A stretch of 41,960 bases of DNA from Halococcus salsus (lineage in GTDB: Archaea; Halobacteriota; Halobacteria; Halobacteriales; Halococcaceae), in contig NZ_JAAAJC010000012.1 of NCBI RefSeq assembly GCF_009900715.1, positions 3,646-45,605 on the forward strand, in the 5' to 3' direction. The notes beneath the pieces were generated by a model, which saw only the letters and a program-made list of their open reading frames with translations, ran no database searches and was not told where the DNA came from. Made by a program: the position numbers and the translations under genes. Positions within the stretch are counted from its first letter, which is position 1; each line of letters begins with the position of its first letter. Positions 25,510 through 32,737 of the stretch are shown in pieces.

Positions 25510-25833
25510 ATGGTCTCACCGTGGTTGTACCTCATCGTTGCAGCGGTCTTCGAAACAGGTTGGGCAATCGGTCTCGAATACTCAGACGGGTTCACGGAAC
25601 TCGTCCCCAGCGTCGCAACTGTGATTTCAATGGCGATCAGTGTTGTTCTGCTCGCGAAAGCTGTTCAATCGTTACCGATTGGAACAGCCTATGCAGTCTG
25701 GACGGGCATCGGAGCTGCTGCAACTGCTATCCTGGGCGTTGTCTTATTTGACGAGACTTCGAGTGTTGTCCGGTTTGGATTTATTGAGCTCATCATCGCT
25801 GGTGTTATTGGGTTGGAAGTTACAGGGCATTAG
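25510..25833 (+). CDS. SMR-family transporter, SugE/Gdx type
   Basis: A 107-residue small multidrug-resistance protein with four helices. The essential membrane Glu is in AAVFETGWAIGLEYSDGF, and the WAIGL and YSDGFT pattern is typical of the SugE/Gdx branch, whose characterised members export guanidinium ions in exchange for protons. The second helix SVATVISMAISVVLLAKAV, third GTAYAVWTGIGAAATAI and fourth IELIIAGVIGLEV are in order. It is a single gene with no visible partner, although some SMR proteins work as pairs. The substrate is inferred from family only. Confidence 0.85.
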   Translation: MVSPWLYLIVAAVFETGWAIGLEYSDGFTELVPSVATVISMAISVVLLAKAVQSLPIGTAYAVWTGIGAAATAILGVVLFDETSSVVRFGFIELIIAGVIGLEVTGH

Positions 25834-25963
25834 GATGATTTTCACAATTTCAAATGAAGTGTGAGCTGCCTTGGGATAAAGTCACGAGGTACCGCCTCAC
25901 ACATCTGGTGGAGGTCTGCAAGATAAAGAGTAGTTTCCCATACCGATACGAAAACCCACGCTC

Positions 25964-25993
25964 TTTATATACTGAATCGGGGTACGATTAGGG
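25964..25993 (+). promoter_or_regulatory. TATA box for the recombinase, leaderless GTG
   Basis: The box tttatata (25964-25971) is centred 26 bases before the GTG at 25993, the standard distance from a haloarchaeal TATA box to the transcript start. The message would therefore begin at or next to the start codon, so translation is leaderless. This supports GTG as the start. Confidence 0.55.
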
Positions 25994-26769
25994 TGTCCGA
26001 ACACACCATACAGATCGCCGCCTATGTCCGCGTCTCCACCGACGACCAGAATGAGGATCGCCAGATGCGAGCGATCCGCCAGAAGTACAACGAGGAAGAG
26101 AACTCGAACGAGATCGACTGGTTCTGCGACCTCGGCGAGAGCGGGGCGTCAACCTCGCGACAGGAGTATCAGCGCCTCCGCGAGCATGTCGCCGAGTACG
26201 ACGTGGTGGTCGCCCACGAACTCGACCGGCTTGGACGGTCGTTCACCGACCTGGCTGGCTTCGTCGAAGACCTCCGCGAGAAAGACGTCGACATCGATCT
26301 CGTGAACCAACCCATCGGCACGGTCGGTGAGGACGACTGGATGGCCGAGATGATACTCAACATGATGATGGTGTTCGCCGACGCCGAGCGGAAGATGATC
26401 CGCTCGCGCGTCCAGGAGGGCATCGACGCCGCCATCGCCGACGGGAAGCGCGTTGGCCGACCGCCGTTTGGCTACACCGTCGAGGACGGCTTCCTCCAGC
26501 AGATTCCCTCGGAATACGTTCGCGCCCAGACGTTCATCCGCGAGGTCCGCAAGGGCCGCGAGAAGCACGCCACCGCCGCCTTTTTCGAAATTCCCGATTC
26601 AGCGGTCCAGAGCATCCTTGCACGGGCCGAGGCGAATTACGATATCTCGTTCGACAACGACCAATGGCGGCTCGAACGTGCGAAGGTCACCGCTGGCGAG
26701 AAGGACCTCCCGCCGCTCAATGCCCAGAGCGGACACCCGCCCGCACCGACGAGAAGCCCAGAGCAGTAA
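25993..26769 (+). CDS. Serine recombinase (resolvase/invertase)
   Basis: A 258-residue site-specific recombinase. The catalytic Ser is in AAYVRVSTDDQNEDRQ (about residue 15), the arginine cluster in VVAHELDRLGRSFTDLAGF, and the dimer helix follows with AEMILNMMMVFADAERKMIR. A C-terminal region from about 155 (GKRVGRPPFGYTVEDG) carries an HTH-like recognition part. It lies 200 bases upstream of the 665-residue transposase on the same strand. Whether it belongs to the same element, to an invertible segment or to an unrelated insertion is not clear. No recombination site could be identified. Confidence 0.87.
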   Translation: MSEHTIQIAAYVRVSTDDQNEDRQMRAIRQKYNEEENSNEIDWFCDLGESGASTSRQEYQRLREHVAEYDVVVAHELDRLGRSFTDLAGFVEDLREKDVDIDLVNQPIGTVGEDDWMAEMILNMMMVFADAERKMIRSRVQEGIDAAIADGKRVGRPPFGYTVEDGFLQQIPSEYVRAQTFIREVRKGREKHATAAFFEIPDSAVQSILARAEANYDISFDNDQWRLERAKVTAGEKDLPPLNAQSGHPPAPTRSPEQ

Positions 26770-26974
26770 TCGCTCGCCGGAAAGCAAGCGTTCAGAGCTA
26801 TCGGTGCGCTTGAACGAACTGACTCGATCATGACCCGGTGGCAAGGCGACCTCCATACTCGACGGAAACCGATGGGACAACACTCACTGCACTACGGTAG
26901 CCGCGTGTAAGCAGTGAGCCCTCCGCTCAGTGTTCGTCTGTTGAACGACTTGTGGGAACGGTTAGATATACGAG

Positions 26975-28972
26975 ATGGGGACGAAGCCAACGCCAGAGTC
27001 GGACGAACCCGACACAGATCCACGTATCGACGCGAAATCATCCGCCACAACCCCGCTGAACGACACTGCTGAGATGGTTGCAGCGGCTCTCGTCGCCGAT
27101 GCGACCGGCTACAATGACCGTTCGCGGTTTGTCGAGGACGAATCCGACGGGAGTGGTGATGGTCTCGACGGATTTGTCGCGGATGTCACGACCATCGCGC
27201 AATCACAGTGCGAGCGGTGTGAGAGCTACGCCGACATCGAGACGCTGATCTACCACCTTCCGATCGATCATCTCACGTTCGCCGCACACGATTCGTTAGC
27301 GCCGTACTCGGGACCGTATCCGATGGCCCTACTGGTGCGAGCGTGCCTGTTTATGGAGATCAACGGCTGGGACGAAACCGCCCTTCACGACCATCTCCGA
27401 GCGCATCCCTCGCTGAGCCAGAATCTCGGCTTCGAGACGCTCCCAAATCAATCGACGTTCTGGCGCGCGTGGAACGAACGCTTCAGTGAGAAGCTCCACG
27501 ACGCCGTACAGGAGTGTGCTGACGCGATTGTGAGAGCAACGCGTGCCTGCGAGGTTCCGCTCCCCGACCGGATCGAGACCGAAGAAACGGATGAGTCGGA
27601 GGATGACGACACTCCCGAACGTCAACTCGTCGCCGAGAAGACCGACGAGGTCTGGCAGCAGGCCAAGCCGTTCGTGACCGACGCCTTCGCGCTCGACCGC
27701 GGGCAGAACTGGCAGATTCACGAGAACGCCTTCTGGGAGCAACACGCCTACATGGGGATGCGCGAGGACATGTACGCGCGGAGCGGTCCCGCGTCGTTCT
27801 CGCTCGATACCACGCGGGAACGTATCCCGACGGGATCGACCCATCGCTATCAGATCGGGAAGCTCTCCGTCTCGGAGATTCGGGAGATGCTCCGGAACAC
27901 CACACGAATGCTGATCGCTCGCGCCCGCCAGAACGGCGAACTCGACGGGTCAGTCATGGCGGCCATCGACGTGACCAAGGGCTTCCCGTTTACCGGCGAC
28001 GTGGAAGACCAAGAGGACGATATCCTCGGGTACAAGGACGGTAGCGACTACTACCAGTGGGCGGTGCTCAAAGTCGTCGGGATGGACGTCCCGCTCGTGC
28101 TCGATGCCATTCCGCGCGTGCGCGGACAATCGAAAGACGAGATCGTCGAGAAGCTCCTGTCGCAGGCGACGGAGATGGTGGATATCGACCTCGTGATGAT
28201 GGACCGTGAGTTCGATAGTGAGTCGGTCAAGGACACCTGCGAGGAGCACGGTGTCCACTACCTGAATCCGACGCGCATCTTCACCAATAGCGACGAAGCA
28301 GACACCATCGCGTGGATGTACCGCAACGGCGAACGGTTCCACGTCACTGAGGAGGAAGCCGACGGTGGATCGCCCACCCGCAAGCAGGTCTACCTCCCAA
28401 AACGGTCGAATTCGGACGACGACAAGGATGAAGACGACGATCTCTCAGCAGTATGGACGGAGCTGTGCGGCGAGTGGGGGTTCGAGGACGTGGACGGCGA
28501 ACCGAGCGAGGGGATGTCGTTCTCGCGGCTGCTCGCGGACATCCAGCGCGAAGAGGCAGTCGAAGAGCGTAAGCAGAAAGCACAGAACGGAGAGGTGGAC
28601 ACCGCCGGAACCGTGGTATTCGAGACGAATCACCCCTACGTCACCGCCGGTGACGCCGACGATCAGCAGATGGACGGAATAGCGTTCGTCCACATGATCG
28701 AGCGGCTGATTCGATGGTATCGCCGTCGTTGGGGTATCGAGAACGGCTTCAAAAAGCAGAAGCACTTCATGGTGCGAACCACCTCGACCGAGCGCAACTA
28801 TCGGTTCTTCAACTTCGCGTTCGCGTGCGTCCTCTATAACGTCTGGCGGCTGGTGGACCTGCTGGTGAAGATTGCCATCGACGGTGAGAACCGCACGTAC
28901 GCACCGCGAGTGGATGCGAACCAGTTCCTGACCGTCGCCAAGCAGTACCACGGGCTCGATCCGCCAGACTGA
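26975..28972 (+). CDS. Large YREK (IS4-type) DDE transposase, second copy
   Basis: A 665-residue transposase, intact from ATG 26975. The first catalytic Asp is in AAIDVTKGFPFTGD (about 331), the second in VMMDREFDSES (about 410), and the YREK motif in YRRRWGIENGFKKQKH (about 581-595). The N-terminal 95 residues carry an acidic leader not present in the 646-residue relative. An element end with a conserved inverted repeat lies at 29131-29161, 190 bases after the stop, and is directly followed by the 3' half of the DUF7342-type gene. The left end of the element is not evident upstream. Fragments of the same family occur at 19573-19845. Confidence 0.9.
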   Translation: MGTKPTPESDEPDTDPRIDAKSSATTPLNDTAEMVAAALVADATGYNDRSRFVEDESDGSGDGLDGFVADVTTIAQSQCERCESYADIETLIYHLPIDHLTFAAHDSLAPYSGPYPMALLVRACLFMEINGWDETALHDHLRAHPSLSQNLGFETLPNQSTFWRAWNERFSEKLHDAVQECADAIVRATRACEVPLPDRIETEETDESEDDDTPERQLVAEKTDEVWQQAKPFVTDAFALDRGQNWQIHENAFWEQHAYMGMREDMYARSGPASFSLDTTRERIPTGSTHRYQIGKLSVSEIREMLRNTTRMLIARARQNGELDGSVMAAIDVTKGFPFTGDVEDQEDDILGYKDGSDYYQWAVLKVVGMDVPLVLDAIPRVRGQSKDEIVEKLLSQATEMVDIDLVMMDREFDSESVKDTCEEHGVHYLNPTRIFTNSDEADTIAWMYRNGERFHVTEEEADGGSPTRKQVYLPKRSNSDDDKDEDDDLSAVWTELCGEWGFEDVDGEPSEGMSFSRLLADIQREEAVEERKQKAQNGEVDTAGTVVFETNHPYVTAGDADDQQMDGIAFVHMIERLIRWYRRRWGIENGFKKQKHFMVRTTSTERNYRFFNFAFACVLYNVWRLVDLLVKIAIDGENRTYAPRVDANQFLTVAKQYHGLDPPD

Positions 28973-29130
28973 GGCCGGAACAGCCCTGTGATCGCCTCGG
29001 TGGTGAGCAGCGGCACTGTTCAGCACCGCTTTATTTCGCTTCATGCTGGTCCGGTTCTGAGATACCACCCTGAGACTGACCTGCGCTCGTTTACCACTGC
29101 CGGGACAGAGCCGAAACAAACGCCCGATCC

Positions 29131-29161
29131 ATGCATTGAGCAGCTACCTAGCCGACATCAG
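29131..29161. repeat. Right end of the 26975 insertion sequence
   Basis: On the minus strand from 29161 the end reads ctgatgtcggctaggtag and continues toward tgctcaatgcat. It matches the start of unit A at 7584 (cggctaggt and atgca in the same spacing) in opposite orientation, and it matches 8231-8245 over 15 bases (ctgatgtcggctag). The nine bases immediately outside, acctagacc, are identical to those outside the end at 7584. Confidence 0.65.
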
Positions 29162-29330
29162 ACCTAGACCGGGTCACAGAGCTAGGTATCGCGCGAGCCA
29201 ACCGCCAGAGTCGTCCAGCACAGTACCAGCGCAACGACGGGTTACTTCGAATGGCAGGACGCGAACCGTCTCGCCAACGAGTTCACCGTCGAGGAGATTA
29301 TCGACCGCGTCCGAGCAGCTCGCTTGCAAT
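29162..29330 (+). pseudogene. DUF7342-type HTH gene, 3' half
   Basis: Immediately after the IS end the frame reads LDRVTELGIARANRQSRPAQ and YQRNDG, then, after an extra base near 29240, YFEWQDANRLANEFTVEEII and DRVRA. This is the second half of the family whose first half is at 7397-7583. Joined at the shared acctagacc, the codons are in phase (AKKHLD followed by RVTELGIARA). It also carries its own frameshift, so it has decayed since the split, and the end of the family's coiled coil is missing. Confidence 0.7.
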
Positions 29331-29467
29331 TCGTTGGCCGATTCGTCCGCTTGCACCGAGTAGTAGTACGTTCGTTATGTTTTCTGATTGTCGATAGTCG
29401 TCTGACGATACGTGGCGAGTGCCACAGTTCCGACCACATCTTCACACTTTGGTATTAGAATGTGACC

Positions 29468-29506
29468 TTAATATAGTTGAGCGAACATAGTTGTGACCAA
29501 GTCACA
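29468..29506 (+). promoter_or_regulatory. Promoter and palindromic operator of the HxlR gene
   Basis: A TATA-like ttaatata (29468-29475) lies about 39 bases before ATG 29510. The perfect inverted repeat tgtgac-caa-gtcaca occupies 29492-29506, at the expected transcript start, and a further tgtgac half-site is at 29461-29466. An HxlR dimer bound here would block transcription, so autorepression is the simplest reading. HxlR-type proteins do bind short palindromes; the specific role is inferred. Confidence 0.55.
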
Positions 29507-29509
29507 TCA

Positions 29510-29847
29510 ATGTCGTCGGACTCATCCATCGAAGCAAAGTACGATAGTTGCCCCGTGCTCGAAACGCTCGAAGAAGTCGGGTCTCGGTGGCGAATGTCCG
29601 TAATCCATGTTCCTCGGAGGGGGATCTCCGATTCAACGAAATCAAGCGAGCGACGGATGCTAATTCACAAACACTGTTCCGCGTACTGGATGATATCGAA
29701 GAGAAAGAATACGTCGAACGTCAGGTTGAAGAAGCAAGTCCAGTCGCGGTTTATTATTCGTTGACACCAAAGGGCGAGGGCCTCCTCTCCGCATTCGACG
29801 AGATTTATGAGTGGGGACAAAAATGGCTTGATAGCGAAGACAGATGA
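29510..29847 (+). pseudogene. HxlR-family regulator, frameshifted
   Basis: A winged-helix regulator of about 112 residues. From ATG 29510: MSSDSSIEAKYDSCPVLETL and EEVGSRWRMSVIH. After a one-base shift near 29612 the family pattern resumes with SEGDLRFNEIKRATDANSQT, LFRVLDDIEEKEYVERQVE, VYYSLTPKGEGLLSAFDE and EWGQKWL. The conserved HxlR Cys near the N-terminus (SCPVLETLE) is present. It would be functional if the missing base were restored. Its own operator-like palindrome lies just upstream. Confidence 0.82.
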
Positions 29848-29886
29848 GTTGGTACAGGCTGGATAATCCAAATACCAAATCGGTAG

Positions 29887-30165
29887 TTATCGCTCGATAT
29901 AGAGGGAGTATGTGATGATCGCGAATCCAAGCATCGTCAAGAGATTATCTATTGCGACACCTGTTGCGAAGCCAACGTTGAATACCTGATCGGCGATCCC
30001 TCCGAGGAGTGCCCCAAATGTGATAGTCCCGAAACCGATTGCAAGGGCGCGTAATGAAGAGGCTCCTGTCCGTCGATGTGCCCGGTATGCGATATAGGTA
30101 ATTCCTCCACCTAAGAGCAGAATTGCGGCTTTGAGCACGATAATCGTTAACATCATCTGGCTCAT
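29887..30165 (-). CDS. DUF7521-type membrane protein
   Basis: A 92-residue protein with three hydrophobic segments: LTIIVLKAAILLLGGGITYIAY, RALAIGFGTITFGALLGGI and FATGVAIDNLLTMLGFAIIT. Residues RAHRRTG after the first helix form a positive cytoplasmic loop. I believe it is the haloarchaeal DUF7521 family, which is usually encoded directly after an HTH regulator. Here it overlaps the stop of the HTH gene by four bases (ATGA at 30162-30165), so translation is coupled. Its function is unknown. Confidence 0.75.
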   Translation of the reverse strand: MSQMMLTIIVLKAAILLLGGGITYIAYRAHRRTGASSLRALAIGFGTITFGALLGGIADQVFNVGFATGVAIDNLLTMLGFAIITYSLYIER

Positions 30166-30539
30166 AGCTCATCACCCATTTCCGACCATATCTCAGCGAG
30201 GCGTTCATCTGCCGACAGCCTCTGTCGGTCGATTGCTACGTCGAACTGATCGTCGTCGCCTACTGAGATGGTCACATTTTCAAAGTCTCGTTGATACCGC
30301 GTAATCCGGCCACGTTCTGAATCAATGTGCATGAGCTCTCGCACGAGCGAGGTCGTACTGAGGAGGTCCAGTTTACGGTATACTGTCGACGGTGGGATCT
30401 TACAGTGTTTTGCGAGTTCTTTAGCAGTCATGGGCTCATCAGTGTTTTTGAGAATATCTCGGCAGTCAGGATCATCCAGCGCATCGAGAACGTCCTGAAG
30501 TGTCGGTTCGTCCTCGTTCTTTGCTGGGTCGGTTCCCAT
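30162..30539 (-). CDS. Winged-helix HTH regulator (ArsR-like)
   Basis: A 125-residue DNA-binding protein. The HTH is VLDALDDPDCRDILKNTDEP then MTAKELAKHCKIPPSTVYRK and LDLLSTTSLVREL. The wing is RGRITRYQRDFENVTISVG. The C-terminal 30 residues (IDRQRLSADERLAEIWSEMG) likely form a dimer helix. It pairs with a DUF7521-type membrane protein downstream, a standard haloarchaeal two-gene unit. The regulated process is unknown; the membrane partner may signal to it. Confidence 0.82.
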   Translation of the reverse strand: MGTDPAKNEDEPTLQDVLDALDDPDCRDILKNTDEPMTAKELAKHCKIPPSTVYRKLDLLSTTSLVRELMHIDSERGRITRYQRDFENVTISVGDDDQFDVAIDRQRLSADERLAEIWSEMGDEL

Positions 30540-30659
30540 CGTCGACTTTTAATTCGTGTGCATCGGGAATACGTGGCTCGATTTGGTGATCAGTACTCTG
30601 AGGCTTATCACTCTCATACTGGGTAGCTGCCGTCATGGGATGATACACGATATCCCGTT

Positions 30660-31034
30660 CTATAGTATCTCGCCGATTCGACCCCGGGGAGAGAACGGCG
30701 TTCGGTGACGTCTTGGGCTCACTTTTCTCATACTATGGGTCTCGGTAGGAGTTATCCGAAAGTCGTTGTCGACTGTTACTGGTGAGCTGATAGCGACCGA
30801 CACTTCTACGCGACTCCGATCTGCTGTTTCCTCGTCATCGAAATTGCGCCACTCCGGCCCACGATCGAGGGCATCTCCCGAGAGCACTAAGCCGCACTCG
30901 TCACAGACTGCTTCGCCGTGCTCTGCATCATCGACAATCCGCCCGCTACACTCGGGACAGGCCGAGCGTGATCGCCCTTCGGATCCGGTAGACTGTGTGT
31001 CGGAACCCCGACGACGTTCGTGTAGTCTGGTGCT
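30660..31034 (-). pseudogene. TFB (TFIIB-like) N-terminal fragment
   Basis: The first 80 residues, from ATG 31034 (MSTRLHERRRGSDTQSTG), are the N-terminus of a haloarchaeal transcription factor B. The zinc ribbon is CPEC...CDECGLVLSG with a 15-residue spacer, followed by the B-reader DRGPEWRNFDDEETADRSRV. The family then continues through about 230 more residues of two cyclin folds, but here the frame runs into unrelated residues (EVSVAISSPVTVDND) and ends at 30660. The truncated product would still have the polymerase-contacting part but no TBP/DNA-binding core. It is probably a relic; a dominant-negative role is only a possibility. Confidence 0.78.
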
Positions 31035-31136
31035 CATCTCATTCATGATTCTGGCAGCGGAGTTGAATCGGTTGAGCTACTCTCGATCGAGTGAGTCTCT
31101 CTATCAAAGATAGTCGAGCTAGTAGTATGACCAATC

Positions 31137-31222
31137 GGCGGATTCCCAGCTTCTGAGAATCCCCCCAAGGAGCAATGCTGTCGCCGTTCTTGAAGCTGTT
31201 CCCACCTATTGGGAATCCACCG
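31137..31222. repeat. Short inverted repeat upstream of cydA
   Basis: The bases ggattccca (31140-31148) are the reverse complement of tgggaatcc (31210-31218), and the pairing extends imperfectly to 13 bases (cggcggattccca against the mirror of tgggaatccaccg). The 86-bp interval is not coding and lies just before the cydA leader. It could be a small mobile remnant or a control site. No flanking direct repeat was seen. Confidence 0.35.
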
Positions 31223-31288
31223 ACGATTGACTCACAACCGCACCTAACGGACACTCATGAACCGAGATCCGAGGAATGGGGCCAGTGT

Positions 31289-32737
31289 ATGAGTCTAACC
31301 ACACTGCTGAGTACTGTTGGCCCAGGGTGGGTGGCGTTCCTCTCCCCGGAACTCGCCAGCCGCATGCAGTTCGGATGGACGATCTCCGTCCACATCATCT
31401 TCGCGTCCCTCTCGATCGGGCTCGCGCCATTTATCATCTACTTCACTTGGAAAGACGTGCGGACGAGTGAACAGCGTTATGCGCGATTGCGTTCGTTCTG
31501 GGTAAAGGTGTTCGCCGCTGGCTTCGTGATGGGCACTGTCACCGGGATTCCGATGAGCTTCCAGTTCGGCACGAACTTTCCGCAGTTCGCCGAGGTGGCC
31601 GGTGAACTGATCGGCGGCCCGCTGGCCTTCGAAGCGAAGATGGCGTTCTTTCTGGAGGCCGTCTTCCTCGGCGTATTGCTGTACGGCCGCGACCGCGTTG
31701 GGGACCGAACGTATCTCATCTCGTCGGTGCTCGTCGGCTTCGGCGCTTGGTTATCAGGATTCTGGATTCTGATCGTCAACGCCTGGATGCAGACCCCACG
31801 GGGCTACGAGATGGTCACCCGCAACGGGGTGGAGATCGCCAAACTAACCGACCCGTTTGCCGCGTTTCTCACCCCACGAATGCCCTGGATGTACGTCCAT
31901 ATGATGAACGCGTCGGTGATTTCGGTCTCACTGCTGGTCGCCGGCGTCTCGGCGTACATCATCTGGAAAAAGCCCGATACGGATGTCTGGAACACCGCAC
32001 TCAAGCTGGCTGTCGTACTCCTGATCGTCTCCGCACCGCTTCAGGCGGTCCACGGCGACGCTTACGGCCGTCACGTCGAAGATACCCAGCCACAGAAGTT
32101 CGCCGCGATGGAGGCTCACTACGAGACGGGACAGGCCGACCTGCACCTACTCGCGTTTCCGAGGTCCCTCGAGGCACTTACCGACCCGCGCGCCGAGAAT
32201 CTCATCACCGTGAGCCTCCCGGCGATCGGGTCGTTCCTCGCCAGTGGTGGGGATTTTGAGGCCGAGGTCATCGGACTGAACGAGTACGAGGAAAACCCTC
32301 CCGTAGCACTCGTGTTCTGGTCATTCCGCTTCATGGTCGGGCTCGGGTTCCTGTTTATCGGGCTAGCGCTGTGGGGCGGTTACCTCACGTACCGTGGACG
32401 GCTGTCTGACAGCACACGTTATCTGAGGACGATGATTGCTGCATCGCCACTCGGCTACGCCGCGTTACTCACCGGCTGGTACGTCACTGAGATCGGCCGC
32501 CAGCCGTGGGTCATCCAGGGTGAACTCAGGACCAACGAGGTGGTCTCCTCGACACTGACCGGGACGGAAGCGACACTGACCCTAGTCGGGTTCGTCGTCG
32601 TCTACGTTGGGTTGATGTTGACAGCCCTGTACGTCCTGAAGTGGCTGGTCCGGGAAGAACTCCAGGCGCTCGGTGTCAGAGAGTCGAGTGAGGGGCGCTG
32701 GCACGGTCCGATCCCGGGGGTGAGCGACGATGACTGA
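31289..32737 (+). CDS. cydA: Cytochrome bd oxidase subunit I
   Basis: A 482-residue quinol oxidase subunit I, with nine predicted membrane helices. It binds the three haems of the bd-type oxidase and reduces oxygen without pumping protons. The high-spin haem ligand region is MQFGWTISVHIIFASLSIG (His about 32), the low-spin b558 region is MPWMYVHMMNASVISVS, and the Q-loop lies near residues 250-300. The C-terminal GRQPWVIQGELRTNEVVSS is the strongly conserved helix VIII/IX signature. I start at ATG 31289 (MSLTTLLSTVGPGWVAFL) because upstream residues to 31175 are not family-like. It overlaps cydB by eight bases. Confidence 0.93.
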   Translation: MSLTTLLSTVGPGWVAFLSPELASRMQFGWTISVHIIFASLSIGLAPFIIYFTWKDVRTSEQRYARLRSFWVKVFAAGFVMGTVTGIPMSFQFGTNFPQFAEVAGELIGGPLAFEAKMAFFLEAVFLGVLLYGRDRVGDRTYLISSVLVGFGAWLSGFWILIVNAWMQTPRGYEMVTRNGVEIAKLTDPFAAFLTPRMPWMYVHMMNASVISVSLLVAGVSAYIIWKKPDTDVWNTALKLAVVLLIVSAPLQAVHGDAYGRHVEDTQPQKFAAMEAHYETGQADLHLLAFPRSLEALTDPRAENLITVSLPAIGSFLASGGDFEAEVIGLNEYEENPPVALVFWSFRFMVGLGFLFIGLALWGGYLTYRGRLSDSTRYLRTMIAASPLGYAALLTGWYVTEIGRQPWVIQGELRTNEVVSSTLTGTEATLTLVGFVVVYVGLMLTALYVLKWLVREELQALGVRESSEGRWHGPIPGVSDDD

